A DNA stretch of 64,000 nucleotides from an uncultured Polaribacter sp. Lineage in GTDB: Bacteria; Bacteroidota; Bacteroidia; Flavobacteriales; Flavobacteriaceae. This document shows positions 25,972 to 33,978 of this stretch, piece by piece; positions within the stretch are counted from its first letter, which is position 1; each line of letters opens with the position of its first letter. The position numbers and the translations under genes were made by a program. The notes beneath the pieces were generated by a model. It saw nothing but the letters and a program-made list of their open reading frames with translations. It did not search any database and was not told where the DNA came from. The stretch lies in the NCBI RefSeq assembly GCF_947501385.1, contig NZ_CANMVP010000015.1, positions 1-64,000 of the forward strand, read 5' to 3'.

Positions 25972-26776
25972 TCTCCATAAAACGTGTTTCTAGTTCTTCA
26001 TGCTCCGCCCAATTATAATCTGGTTTTACCATTTTATTGATAAATTTATTTGCTTCTTTTTCTGTTTTAATGGTATTTAATTGAGAAATGACTCTATTAA
26101 AATCTTCCTGACTCCCGTCAAATAAATTCTTTACAAAAACAATTCTATCATTCAAACCAATTTGAATATTCCCTGCCAATCTATCGTTTAAAGATTTTGG
26201 TTGCGTTGGCTCAAATAAATTCGCCATAATGTCTACAGGAATTGTCCCTTCCAGTTCTTCTTCTAAAGTTGGAGAATTTCGCTCGCCAACATTTTTTGGG
26301 TCGTCTTTAAAATTTGTGGGTTTTGTATCTCCATAAATAAGTCCTTCCAAATCATCAAAAGGTTGTTCTAGAGTTTCTTCCTTTTCAACTTCTAAAGATT
26401 CTTGAAGTACTGCTATTTTTTCGATTACTTGAGCATCTTCCTTATCAAAACCATCGCCAATTTCTGCCTTTAATTTTCCATTGTCGAGTTCTAAATATTC
26501 TTCATCTAATTGATGCACGATAGGTTTAGAAACATCTTCTGTCTCCGCAGCTGCATTCTTTGTTTCTAATGCATTTACAACCTTAGCAATCAATTCTTCT
26601 TTCGATGCTTCTAAATTAGGAGTTGTATTTACATATTCTTCAACAAAAGCCAACAAAGATAATTTCTCATAAAGCTCTTGTGATTTTTCTTTTAAAGCAA
26701 ACACATCTTCTTTATTTTTCATCTGCAAAATGCTGTGTGCTAAACTCATTAAGTCACTTTCCAATTTTTTATGCAT
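25949..26776 (-). CDS. Conserved hypothetical protein, acidic and helical
   Basis: A 275-residue soluble acidic protein with no recognised catalytic motif. The N-terminal 60 residues and the last ~80 (GLNDRIVFVKNLFDGSQEDF, then a helical tail with NWAEHEELETRFMEIVSRKF) are predicted helical. The middle is low-complexity and acidic, probably disordered. From memory, similar proteins are conserved in flavobacteria beside glycosyltransferase and kinase genes. It overlaps the glycosyltransferase by 23 bases and is divergent from thymidine kinase. Function is unknown. Confidence 0.7.
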   Translation of the reverse strand: MHKKLESDLMSLAHSILQMKNKEDVFALKEKSQELYEKLSLLAFVEEYVNTTPNLEASKEELIAKVVNALETKNAAAETEDVSKPIVHQLDEEYLELDNGKLKAEIGDGFDKEDAQVIEKIAVLQESLEVEKEETLEQPFDDLEGLIYGDTKPTNFKDDPKNVGERNSPTLEEELEGTIPVDIMANLFEPTQPKSLNDRLAGNIQIGLNDRIVFVKNLFDGSQEDFNRVISQLNTIKTEKEANKFINKMVKPDYNWAEHEELETRFMEIVSRKFI

Positions 26777-26837
26777 ACCTTGTCTTTAGATCCTGAAATG
26801 AATTCAGCATAAATTATTTTTTACTCGTAAATTTTAA

Positions 26838-26845
26838 TAAATTTG
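26838..26845 (+). promoter_or_regulatory. -7 element for tdk-alr
   Basis: TAAATTTG matches TAnnTTTG and lies 53 bases upstream of the thymidine kinase start codon. Confidence 0.45.
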
Positions 26846-26897
26846 TTGCATACCAAAGTAACACAAAATTTAAAATTCTAAAGCCTAAAATTACAAA

Positions 26898-27578
26898 ATG
26901 TTTCTTGAAAATACAGTAAATCATACAGAACAATTTGGTTGGATAGAAGTAATCTGTGGCTCTATGTTTTCTGGCAAAACAGAAGAATTGATTAGGCGTT
27001 TAAAACGGGCACAATTTGCAAAACAAAGCGTAGAGATTTTTAAACCTGCTTTAGACACCCGGTATGATGAAGATGAAGTTGTTTCTCATAACGACAATAG
27101 AATTCGTTCTACTCCTGTTCCTATCGCGTCAAATATTCGCCTGTTAGCTAATGATGTAGATGTGGTTGGTATCGATGAAGCACAATTTTTTGATGATGAA
27201 ATTGTAGCCGTTTGTAACGATTTGGCAAACAGAGGAGTTCGGGTTATTGTAGCGGGTTTAGATATGGATTTTAAAGGAAATCCTTTTGGCCCAATGCCAG
27301 CACTCATGGCAACTGCAGAATATGTTACCAAAGTACATGCCGTTTGCACACATACTGGGAATTTAGCACATTATAGTTTTAGAAAAGCTAAAAATGACAA
27401 TATTGTAATGTTGGGTGAAATGCAAGAATATGAACCTTTAAGTAGAGCTGCATATTACAAAGCATTGAAAAAACAACAAGAAGAACTCATTTCTTTAAAA
27501 GATACAGCTTCTCAAGTAAAAGATGCTAAAACTGATCTAAAAAATACCGAATCTTCCGAAATTTCGGAACAGCATTAA
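26898..27578 (+). CDS. tdk: Thymidine kinase (type II)
   Basis: Phosphorylates thymidine to dTMP in salvage. The P-loop is GSMFSGKT (21-28) and the Walker B/catalytic glutamate motif is DEAQFF (93-98). Most bacterial TK1-type enzymes bind a structural zinc with four cysteines. Here the first pair reads CTHTG with only one cysteine, and the second pair is replaced by EPLSRAAY, so the zinc site is missing. A lysine/glutamate-rich tail of about 30 residues follows the core. Alanine racemase begins 4 bases after the stop, so the two are co-transcribed. Confidence 0.93.
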   Translation: MFLENTVNHTEQFGWIEVICGSMFSGKTEELIRRLKRAQFAKQSVEIFKPALDTRYDEDEVVSHNDNRIRSTPVPIASNIRLLANDVDVVGIDEAQFFDDEIVAVCNDLANRGVRVIVAGLDMDFKGNPFGPMPALMATAEYVTKVHAVCTHTGNLAHYSFRKAKNDNIVMLGEMQEYEPLSRAAYYKALKKQQEELISLKDTASQVKDAKTDLKNTESSEISEQH

Positions 27579-27582
27579 CTAT

Positions 27583-28683
27583 ATGAACAACCATGTTACT
27601 GTTTTAGAAATTGATGGAAATGCTTTAGAACACAATCTAACTTATTTCAAACAAAAACTAAACCCTAAAACAAAAGTGCTGGCTGTTGTAAAAGCTTTTG
27701 GCTATGGTAGTGATGGTGTACAAATTGCCAAATTCCTAGAAGATAAAGTAGATTATTACGCGGTTGCTTATACACATGAAGGTATTGCTTTGCGAGAAGC
27801 AGCTGTAAAAACACCTATTTTAGTGTTGCATCCACAAATTCAGAACTTACAAGCGATTGTAAAGTATAGATTAGAACCCAATTTGTATAATTTTAAAATT
27901 TTTGATGCCTTTCTAAAACTGGCAGATGAAGCTCCTTTAATGAATTATCCAATTCATATAAAGTTCAATACGGGTCTGAATAGACTGGGATTCTGGCACA
28001 CAGATTTACCTAAAATTTTGTCTGAGTTAAAACAAACAAATCATATCAAAGTACAATCGTTGTTTTCTCATTTGGCAGCAAGCGAAGATTTAGAAGAAAA
28101 AGATTTTACGACCAATCAAATTAATAATTTTGCGCACATAGTAAAACAATTCTACAAACACTTAGGCTATGAACCCATGTTGCACATTTTAAACACTTCT
28201 GGCGTAGTAAATTATCCGAAAGCACAATTCGATATGGTTAGAATTGGCATTGGTTTGTATGGTTTTGGGAACGATACAAAAGAAACTTCAGCCTTAAAAA
28301 ATACCCATAATTTAACATCTATCATTTCTCAGATTCATTTGATAAAGCCCGGAGAAACGGTGGGCTATAACAGAGCTTTTGTTGCGAAAGAACCTACAAA
28401 ATCAGCAACCATCCCCGTGGGACATGCAGATGGTTTGTCTAGAAAGTTAGGTGATAAAAAAGGATATGTACTCATCAACAATCAAAAAGCACCCATTATT
28501 GGCAATGTCTGTATGGATATGATTATGGTAAATGTTACCAAAATTGATTGCAAGGAAGGAGATGAAGTAATTATCTTTAACAATCAAGAAATGCTTCAGC
28601 ATATTGCTAATATTTCAGAAACCATTGTATATGAAACCTTAACCGCGATTTCACAACGTGTTAAGAAAACGTTAAAACTTTAG
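27583..28683 (+). CDS. alr: Alanine racemase
   Basis: A 366-residue PLP enzyme that makes D-alanine for peptidoglycan. The PLP lysine is K37 in AVVKAFGYG, the Bacteroidota form of the usual AVVKANAYG. The second-domain signature with the active-site tyrosine is GETVGYNRAF, and GNVCMDMIMV is also conserved. It lies 4 bases behind tdk. The next gene, mscL, has its own -7 element, so the transcript may end near here, although no clear terminator is seen. Confidence 0.94.
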   Translation: MNNHVTVLEIDGNALEHNLTYFKQKLNPKTKVLAVVKAFGYGSDGVQIAKFLEDKVDYYAVAYTHEGIALREAAVKTPILVLHPQIQNLQAIVKYRLEPNLYNFKIFDAFLKLADEAPLMNYPIHIKFNTGLNRLGFWHTDLPKILSELKQTNHIKVQSLFSHLAASEDLEEKDFTTNQINNFAHIVKQFYKHLGYEPMLHILNTSGVVNYPKAQFDMVRIGIGLYGFGNDTKETSALKNTHNLTSIISQIHLIKPGETVGYNRAFVAKEPTKSATIPVGHADGLSRKLGDKKGYVLINNQKAPIIGNVCMDMIMVNVTKIDCKEGDEVIIFNNQEMLQHIANISETIVYETLTAISQRVKKTLKL

Positions 28684-28684
28684 C

Positions 28685-28692
28685 TATTTTTG
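28685..28692 (+). promoter_or_regulatory. -7 element for mscL
   Basis: TATTTTTG lies 2 bases past the alr stop codon and 40 bases upstream of the mscL start. Confidence 0.45.
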
Positions 28693-28732
28693 AGTACTTT
28701 AGCCTTACAATCAATTATAAAAACATACTAAA

Positions 28733-29146
28733 ATGGGAATGCTTAAAGAATTTAAAGAGTTTGCAATGAAGGGAAACCTTGTAGACATTGCTGTAGGTTT
28801 TGTTATGGGTGCAGCTTTTAAACAGGTTGTAACTTCTTTTACTGGCGGCATTGTATCTCCTTTAATTGGTATGATATTTCAGGCCGACTTAAAGAAGTTA
28901 AAGTATATCATGAAAGAAGGCACCTTAAATGATGCTGGAGAAAAAGTAGGCGAAGTTGCGCTATTGTATGGTGACTTTATTACAAGCATCATAGATTTTA
29001 TCATAGTTGCTTTTGTGATGTTTATGATCATAAGAGGTATTAACGCAACCAAGAAAAAAGAAGCGCCAAAACCAGAAGCTCCAAAAGGACCAACTCAAGA
29101 AGAATTATTAGCTCAAATTAGAGATTTGTTGGCAAAACAAAAATAA
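28733..29146 (+). CDS. mscL: Large-conductance mechanosensitive channel MscL
   Basis: Releases solutes when the membrane is stretched by osmotic downshock. The 137-residue protein has the family N-terminus MLKEFKEFAMKGNLVDIAVG, where the first helix lines the pore, and a second transmembrane helix (about 83-103). The C-terminal segment ends with the helical bundle EELLAQIRDLLAKQ. Length is normal. A strong terminator follows, so mscL is a single gene, probably expressed from the -7 element just after alr. Confidence 0.95.
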   Translation: MGMLKEFKEFAMKGNLVDIAVGFVMGAAFKQVVTSFTGGIVSPLIGMIFQADLKKLKYIMKEGTLNDAGEKVGEVALLYGDFITSIIDFIIVAFVMFMIIRGINATKKKEAPKPEAPKGPTQEELLAQIRDLLAKQK

Positions 29147-29169
29147 TTTTTATCCATATCATATTTTAA

Positions 29170-29199
29170 AATCCTGAGCCATGGCTCAGGATTTTTTTA
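29170..29199 (+). terminator. Terminator after mscL
   Basis: AATCCTGAGCC pairs perfectly with GGCTCAGGATT around an AT loop, followed by a run of seven T. It is one of the clearest terminators in the window. Confidence 0.9.
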
Positions 29200-29272
29200 T
29201 GCATTCAATTCAGTAAATAAGTCATTATAAATTGAAAGTTCAATCTTTCTTAAAAGAAAAAATAAAATAAAA

Positions 29273-29279
29273 TGTAACC
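29273..29279 (+). promoter_or_regulatory. Possible ECF-type -35 element
   Basis: TGTAACC lies 51 bases upstream of the sigma factor gene. GTAAC-type -35 elements are common in Bacteroidota ECF promoters, so autoregulation by this sigma factor is plausible. The -10 part is not clear. Confidence 0.25.
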
Positions 29280-29329
29280 TTTTTGTAAATTGATGGTTTT
29301 AAGAATAGAAACCAACCTAAAACCGAACT

Positions 29330-29866
29330 TTGAAACATTTAACTGACGAGGAAATAATGTTGCAAATAGCCAATAATAAGCTAGAAATGCTAACCCTTTT
29401 GTTTGATAGATACCATGTACGCATGTACAACTATTTTAATAAAATGGTACAGAACAAAATGGTAAGTGAAGATTTAACCCAAGATGTTTTCTTAAAAATA
29501 ATAAAATACAAAGCATCTTATAATAATGGGAATTTCGCAGCTTGGATTTTTACAATAGCACGAAACGTTTTTTCTAGTTATTATCAAAAAACAAAAAAAG
29601 AACGGGCAAATGAAATTGATGACGATCAATTAGCTAGCGAAGTAGAAATTTCTGAAAGCAAACAAGAAGAATTGGATTTTTTAAACAAAGCCTTGTTACA
29701 ATTAAAAACTTCAGAAAGAGAACTCATTATTATGCATCGCTTTCAAGAAATTAAATATGAGCAAATAGCGCAGATTATTGGGAGTAGTGAAAATGCTGTA
29801 AAAGTAAAAACACACAGAGCATTAAAAAAATTAAAAGAAATATATTTTCAAATAGACAAATCATGA
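29330..29866 (+). CDS. ECF-family RNA polymerase sigma factor
   Basis: A 178-residue sigma-70 of the extracytoplasmic type. Sigma2 lies at about 23-90 (LLFDRYHVRMYNYFNKMVQN, then SEDLTQDVFLKIIKY and FAAWIFTIARN). Sigma4 lies at about 117-168 with the helix-turn-helix IKYEQIAQIIGSSENAVKV. The start is TTG; homologues also begin MKHLTDEEIM, so it is probably correct. The 3' end overlaps the anti-sigma gene by 4 bases. This gene, the anti-sigma and two secreted DUF4097 proteins appear to form one operon. The signal is unknown. Confidence 0.92.
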   Translation: MKHLTDEEIMLQIANNKLEMLTLLFDRYHVRMYNYFNKMVQNKMVSEDLTQDVFLKIIKYKASYNNGNFAAWIFTIARNVFSSYYQKTKKERANEIDDDQLASEVEISESKQEELDFLNKALLQLKTSERELIIMHRFQEIKYEQIAQIIGSSENAVKVKTHRALKKLKEIYFQIDKS

Positions 29867-30624
29867 AGTGTACAAAAATTCAAGAGCAGTTCTCACAATA
29901 TGTAGCGCATTCTTTATCAGAAGTTGCAAATTCTGAAGTACAAGCACACTTAAAAACTTGTGCCGTTTGTACAAAAGAATTAGAAGAACTCACCTCATTT
30001 TTAGCCATGCTAGACAGCGAAAAAATGCAAGAGCCTTCTACCAATTTACGTACCAATTTTAAAGAAATGCTTGCGAGTGAAATTAAAAAGAATGCACCCA
30101 AAGTTATTCCTTTAGCACCAAAACAAGACTGGAAATCGTATTTAAAAGTGGCGGCAAGTATTGTAATTGTAGTGGGTGCATTTCTATTTGGAAAACATCA
30201 AGCAGATGTTACAAAAATTGCCCAAGTACAAGAACAGAACAAAGAAAAAGTATTGGCTTTATTAGAAAACACCTCTGCAAGCAAAAGAATATTAGCAGTT
30301 GCAAACGCAGAAGAATTTAATAAAAAAGACACCAAAATTATTGAAGCATTAATTAACCGGTTATTTTTTGATAAAAACGCAAATGTACGTTCAGCTGCAG
30401 CAGAAACCTTGTCTAAATTTTCATCAGAAACAATTGTAAGAGATGCCTTTATCAAAGCTTTAGAAACAGATGAAAATGCTTCTGTACAAATAGAGCTGAT
30501 TCAGATTTTAGCTAAAATTCAAGAAAAAAGAGCCATTGAATCTATGCAAAATCTATTAAACAATGAGGAAACACCCAAATATGTAAAACAACAAGTCGAA
30601 CTAAATTTACCAAGTTTATTATAA
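29863..30624 (+). CDS. Zinc-binding anti-sigma factor with HEAT-repeat sensor domain
   Basis: A 253-residue membrane protein. The N-terminal anti-sigma zinc-finger carries C3 and H29-x3-C33-x2-C36 (HLKTCAVC). A transmembrane helix (about 92-112, AASIVIVVGAFLFG) follows. The C-terminal half is a set of HEAT-like helix pairs (about 140-250, e.g. NANVRSAAAETLSKF and NASVQIELIQILAKI), outside the cytoplasm if the topology is N-in. It overlaps the sigma gene by 4 bases. HEAT repeats bind proteins, so I infer that the external part senses a protein partner; the DUF4097 proteins encoded next are candidates. Confidence 0.85.
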   Translation: MKCTKIQEQFSQYVAHSLSEVANSEVQAHLKTCAVCTKELEELTSFLAMLDSEKMQEPSTNLRTNFKEMLASEIKKNAPKVIPLAPKQDWKSYLKVAASIVIVVGAFLFGKHQADVTKIAQVQEQNKEKVLALLENTSASKRILAVANAEEFNKKDTKIIEALINRLFFDKNANVRSAAAETLSKFSSETIVRDAFIKALETDENASVQIELIQILAKIQEKRAIESMQNLLNNEETPKYVKQQVELNLPSLL

Positions 30625-30637
30625 AAATTAAGAAATC

Positions 30638-31450
30638 ATGAAAAAAATATACATCCTATTATTATTTGTGGCAAGTATTGTATCAGCCCAAAAAAAAGAA
30701 TTCAAATACTCATTAGCAGGCGTTAAAAAAGTAGTATTAGAAAGCGGAACAAAAATTGTTCTAACCGCAGGAAACACAGCTGAATTGGTACTTACAGACA
30801 ATTCAAAAAAACACAAAGAGCACGAGAACCATAGAAACCATAGAAATGATGAAGATTATCAAAAGAAGAAAGCAGACAAAAGAAAAGGATTAACAGCCGT
30901 ATACCCTGGCGGAAAAGACAATACAGACGGTTATGGTTTTTCAGTTAGCAAAGAAGGCAACGTACTATACATTACAGATTTGATGTCTTACTACAAAAGA
31001 AACGGCATTAATTTAGTGCTTCCAAAAACAATGAATATTTCTGTAAATGCAGGCAATTTAGGCTCAGTCTCTTTAGAAGGTTTTACGGGCGAAGTAGAAG
31101 TTGCCACAAATACGGGTAAAATACAAATGAAAAATGTTACTGGCCCAATTACAGCAAACACAAGTGTTGGTAAAATTGACATCGATTTTGACAAAGTGAG
31201 TCAGACGTCACCCATCACCATTAGCTCATCAGTTTCTGAAATAGATGTTTCAATTCCTGCCAATACAAAAGCAGATTTAGAATTAAGAACACAAGGTACG
31301 GTGTACACAAATTTCGATTTTGAAGCTCCTAAAAAGAAAGGGCTATCTAATGTTAGCGGCAATAAAAGCATTAGCAGCAAACTGAATAACGGAGGCGTAA
31401 AGATTTACATTAAATCTTCAATGGGAAATATCTACCTAAGAAAAAAATAA
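30638..31450 (+). CDS. Secreted DUF4097-type beta-helix protein with histidine-rich insert (copy 1)
   Basis: A 270-residue secreted protein with a signal peptide (about 1-18, ending VSAQ). The C-terminal half has the repetitive short-strand pattern of DUF4097 putative adhesins (LGSVSLEGFTGEVEVATNTG, ITANTSVGKIDIDF, ITISSSVSEIDVSI). Near the N-terminus (about residues 55-82) is a charged insert rich in histidine and lysine (KKHKEHENHRNHRN). It lies 13 bases behind the anti-sigma gene. Function unknown; the insert could bind divalent metal. Confidence 0.8.
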   Translation: MKKIYILLLFVASIVSAQKKEFKYSLAGVKKVVLESGTKIVLTAGNTAELVLTDNSKKHKEHENHRNHRNDEDYQKKKADKRKGLTAVYPGGKDNTDGYGFSVSKEGNVLYITDLMSYYKRNGINLVLPKTMNISVNAGNLGSVSLEGFTGEVEVATNTGKIQMKNVTGPITANTSVGKIDIDFDKVSQTSPITISSSVSEIDVSIPANTKADLELRTQGTVYTNFDFEAPKKKGLSNVSGNKSISSKLNNGGVKIYIKSSMGNIYLRKK

Positions 31451-31495
31451 GTTTTATTTCACCAATAACAACAACTAATTCTTAAAACACTAAAA

Positions 31496-32236
31496 ATGAA
31501 AAAATACATTATACTCCTAGGATTGTTAATAACCTTTAGCAACCTAACCGCACAAAAAATAGTCACAGAAAATACCAGTAGTAAAAATATTGAAGATGTC
31601 TATGTAAACCTAAAGTTTGCAAACAACATCATTATAAAAAACTGGAATAAAAGTGAAATCTCTGTCATAGCAACCGTAAACATAGATGACAACAAACACA
31701 ACGACTATTTCAACTTTAAAGCCGATAAAATTGGCGGAACCTACAAAGTAACTTCAGATTACGGAGACTATTTTAAAAAGTACCGTAGTTATTATTCACA
31801 TTCTCACAAAGAAGGAAAAGATGACGAAAACAAAGAAGACGATTGCCATCAACATCAGCAAAACAATATTGTAAATTACGTAATCTATGTTCCTAAAAAT
31901 ATGGCATTAAAAATTAAAAGCATTTCTGGAAGTGTCGAAGCAGCAAGTTATGTAGGTGAATTGAATTTAGATTTGATTAGTGGAAACATCACCATAAAAA
32001 AACACTCCAAAGACATGCACTTAAAAACCATTAGCGGAGACATTGATATTTACATTTCTGATGCTAAATTTGAAGCAAAAACACTCTCTGGCTCTGTATA
32101 CTCAGATTTAGACATCGATTTTGATAAAAACAAAAAAAGAGGCTATGGTTCTAGAATCGTGGCTACTATTAATAAAGGCTCTGCCTATTTAAAACTCAAT
32201 ACCATTAGTGGAGATATTTTCTTGAGAAAAATTTAA
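31496..32236 (+). CDS. Secreted DUF4097-type beta-helix protein with histidine-rich insert (copy 2)
   Basis: A 246-residue protein similar in layout to the preceding one: signal peptide (about 1-19, ending LTAQ), an N-terminal part with a histidine- and acid-rich insert (about residues 98-123, SHSHKEGKDDENKEDDCHQH), and a C-terminal strand-repeat region (SISGSVEAASYVGELNLD, LISGNITIKKHS, TISGDIDIYIS, TISGDIFLRK). The insert holds a cysteine and several histidines. It starts 45 bases after copy 1. I infer a pair of envelope proteins under the ECF sigma factor. Confidence 0.78.
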   Translation: MKKYIILLGLLITFSNLTAQKIVTENTSSKNIEDVYVNLKFANNIIIKNWNKSEISVIATVNIDDNKHNDYFNFKADKIGGTYKVTSDYGDYFKKYRSYYSHSHKEGKDDENKEDDCHQHQQNNIVNYVIYVPKNMALKIKSISGSVEAASYVGELNLDLISGNITIKKHSKDMHLKTISGDIDIYISDAKFEAKTLSGSVYSDLDIDFDKNKKRGYGSRIVATINKGSAYLKLNTISGDIFLRKI

Positions 32237-32333
32237 ACAAATAGTGTATTTCATTTTTACAACAACCATTTTCTTTTGAAGATGGTTGTTTTTAGTTTTG
32301 TTTGTTTCTAAAGGTATTTTCATATAACTTCGC

Positions 32334-32377
32334 TAACTACTGATATAAGTCATTGAAACGACATCATATCAGCGTTA
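32334..32377. repeat. Imperfect palindrome upstream of the toxin-antitoxin pair
   Basis: TAAC-CTGATAT pairs with ATATCAG-GTTA, with 2- and 1-base bulges between the arms, around a 19-base loop. It lies about 75 bases before the antitoxin gene. Confidence 0.45.
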
Positions 32378-32412
32378 AAGTTCTACGCAATTTGTGAAAA
32401 TTTTGAGATTAT

Positions 32413-32429
32413 ACCAATTTTTGGTATAT
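32413..32429. promoter_or_regulatory. Palindromic operator candidate upstream of parD
   Basis: ATACCAA-TTT-TTGGTAT is a perfect 7-bp-arm inverted repeat that ends 21 bases before the antitoxin start. Autoregulating ribbon-helix-helix antitoxins usually bind such palindromes at their promoter. Confidence 0.45.
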
Positions 32430-32450
32430 TTGAATTAAATTAGTTTCAAA

Positions 32451-32702
32451 ATGAACAAAAACACATCAATATCACTCGGGAATTATTTTGACCAATTCGT
32501 TCAAAGTAGCATTAGCCAAGGAAGATTTAAAAACGTTAGCGAAGTTATTCGTGCAGGGTTAAGACTTTTAGAAGAAGAAGAAAGCAAAGTGATTGCTTTG
32601 AAAAATGCAATCCAAGAAGGAATTGAAAGCGGAATTGCTCACGATTTTGACCCGAAAAAACATCTTGAATCACTAAAAGCGAAAAAACACTCGAATGTCT
32701 GA
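32451..32702 (+). CDS. parD: ParD-type antitoxin
   Basis: An 83-residue ribbon-helix-helix antitoxin. The N-terminal strand and helices (TSISLGNYFDQFVQSSISQG, then NVSEVIRAGLRLLEEEE) are the ParD DNA-binding domain; the acidic-to-basic tail binds the toxin. The stop overlaps the toxin gene by 8 bases. ParD proteins repress their own operon; the AT-rich palindrome ATACCAATTTTTGGTAT at 32413-32429, just upstream, is a possible operator. The pair is bracketed by palindromic elements, suggesting arrival by mobile DNA. Confidence 0.9.
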   Translation: MNKNTSISLGNYFDQFVQSSISQGRFKNVSEVIRAGLRLLEEEESKVIALKNAIQEGIESGIAHDFDPKKHLESLKAKKHSNV

Positions 32703-32994
32703 ATATAAACTGACGAACAAAGCTGTTACTGATTTATCAAAAATTTGGGAATACACATTTGAAGTTTGGTCGGAAAAACAAGCCGACAAATATTATGATG
32801 AATTAATTTCAAATTGTGAGGAAATAGCTGAAAATCCAGATTTAGGAAAAAAATACGAAGGAATTTCAAAACAACTTCTCGGAATTAAAGCAAACCGACA
32901 CATAATATTTTATCGCACATTAAGTGAAGATTATGTTGAAATAACAAGAATCTTACTCGAAAGAATGGATTTGAAAAAAAGAATAGCTAAATAA
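32695..32994 (+). CDS. parE: ParE-type toxin (RelE/ParE superfamily)
   Basis: A 99-residue toxin with the typical pattern YKLTNKAVTDLSKIWEYTFE, then WSEKQADKYYDELISNCEEI, NPDLGKKYEGI and a terminal strand HIIFYRTLSEDYVEITRIL. Characterised ParE toxins poison DNA gyrase; some relatives act otherwise. The gene overlaps parD by 8 bases, the usual coupled order. A 120-base palindromic element begins 14 bases after its stop codon. Confidence 0.9.
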   Translation: MSEYKLTNKAVTDLSKIWEYTFEVWSEKQADKYYDELISNCEEIAENPDLGKKYEGISKQLLGIKANRHIIFYRTLSEDYVEITRILLERMDLKKRIAK

Positions 32995-33007
32995 CAACTG
33001 CTAAGCC

Positions 33008-33127
33008 GTGTATAATTAATGGCTAGTCCTCGCCTACTAACGAATCTCGAAGTTTCGGGACTCGCGGATTTTCTACTCGGTATTTATTTGCTAAATTAGG
33101 TCCTTAAAAGCGCCAAAAATTATACAC
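33008..33127. repeat. 120-base element with terminal inverted repeats after parE
   Basis: GTGTATAATT at the left is a perfect inverted match to AATTATACAC at the right. Just outside, GCTAA (left) pairs with TTTAGC-like sequence (right). The interior contains TCTCGAAGTTTCGGGA and no gene. The layout resembles intergenic repeats found behind accessory gene cassettes in flavobacteria. Confidence 0.5.
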
Positions 33128-33153
33128 AAACACTTTAGCGAATCTCAAAAAAA

Positions 33154-33927
33154 TTACGCTAAAAAAGCACAAACCTCACTATAAAATTGTTTCGGATTTT
33201 CAGCATGCAACCAATGCCCAGCATTCTTTATTTCCACAATTTTAGCATTTGGGAAATGTGCCTCAATGATAGGCACTTCATTGGCTGTAATATACCCCGA
33301 GTTCTCTCCTTTTAAAAACAACGTTTTATGTTCAAAAGTTAAAAACGGTGGCAAAGTAGCACCCACTTCAGCATTATTTTCGGTCAGTGATGGGAGGTTA
33401 AAACGAAATGCCAATTGCCCTTTTTCTTTCCAATAGACATTCTTCAACAAAAACTGACGAACCCCCAATTCTGGAATAAATTCAGCCAATTTTTTATCGA
33501 CCAAGCTTCTAGTGTTATCAACAGAAAAATCAATCACATTCAAACCCGCTAAAATGGCATTGTGATGTGGTGGATATTGTTTGGGAGAAATGTCTACAAC
33601 AATCAATTTCTCAACCAATTCAGGATAGGTAACGGCAAACAACATCGCCGTTTTCCCACCCATCGAATGACCAATGATAATACATTTCTCTAACTGGTGA
33701 TGTGTGATGTACGCATACAAATCTTCCACCAAAACCTCATAATTGAAGGCATCTTCATGAAAACTTCTCCCGTGATTCCGTTGGTCTATTAAATGCACCT
33801 GAAAATCTTCAGAAAACTGATTCCCCAAGGTTTTCCAGTTGTCACCCATGCCAAAATAACCATGTAGAATTAGTAAGGGGGTTCCTTCGCCTTTTATCGT
33901 TGAATGTAATATTGGTTTTTTTGGCAT
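33154..33927 (-). CDS. Alpha/beta hydrolase, YbfF-type esterase
   Basis: A 257-residue hydrolase. The nucleophile elbow is GHSMGG with S88. The oxyanion region is LHGYFGMGDNW (21-31), and DQRNHGRS (48-55) is a hallmark of the YbfF/epoxide-hydrolase-like group. The catalytic histidine is in AGHWLHAENP near the C-terminus. YbfF cleaves short acyl thioesters and esters; the natural substrate here is unknown. It has no signal peptide. It is upstream of nothing obvious on its strand; its 5' region contains four phased CAGAG motifs. Confidence 0.85.
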   Translation of the reverse strand: MPKKPILHSTIKGEGTPLLILHGYFGMGDNWKTLGNQFSEDFQVHLIDQRNHGRSFHEDAFNYEVLVEDLYAYITHHQLEKCIIIGHSMGGKTAMLFAVTYPELVEKLIVVDISPKQYPPHHNAILAGLNVIDFSVDNTRSLVDKKLAEFIPELGVRQFLLKNVYWKEKGQLAFRFNLPSLTENNAEVGATLPPFLTFEHKTLFLKGENSGYITANEVPIIEAHFPNAKIVEIKNAGHWLHAENPKQFYSEVCAFLA

Positions 33928-33942
33928 TTTTTTATTATTTCA

Positions 33943-33978
33943 CAGAGTTTCGCAGAGAAATCTCAGAGATTCACAGAG
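33943..33978. repeat. Four CAGAG motifs at 10-11 base spacing
   Basis: CAGAG occurs at 33943, 33953, 33964 and 33974, directly upstream of the hydrolase gene. A similar sequence is a common dispersed element in flavobacteria, so this may be a repeat rather than a binding site. Confidence 0.4.

Noticed and set aside
32334..32377. Possible integron attC site before parD
   Set aside because: The core GTTRRRY/RYYYAAC pair is not met and the spacer between arms is too short; kept only as a palindrome.
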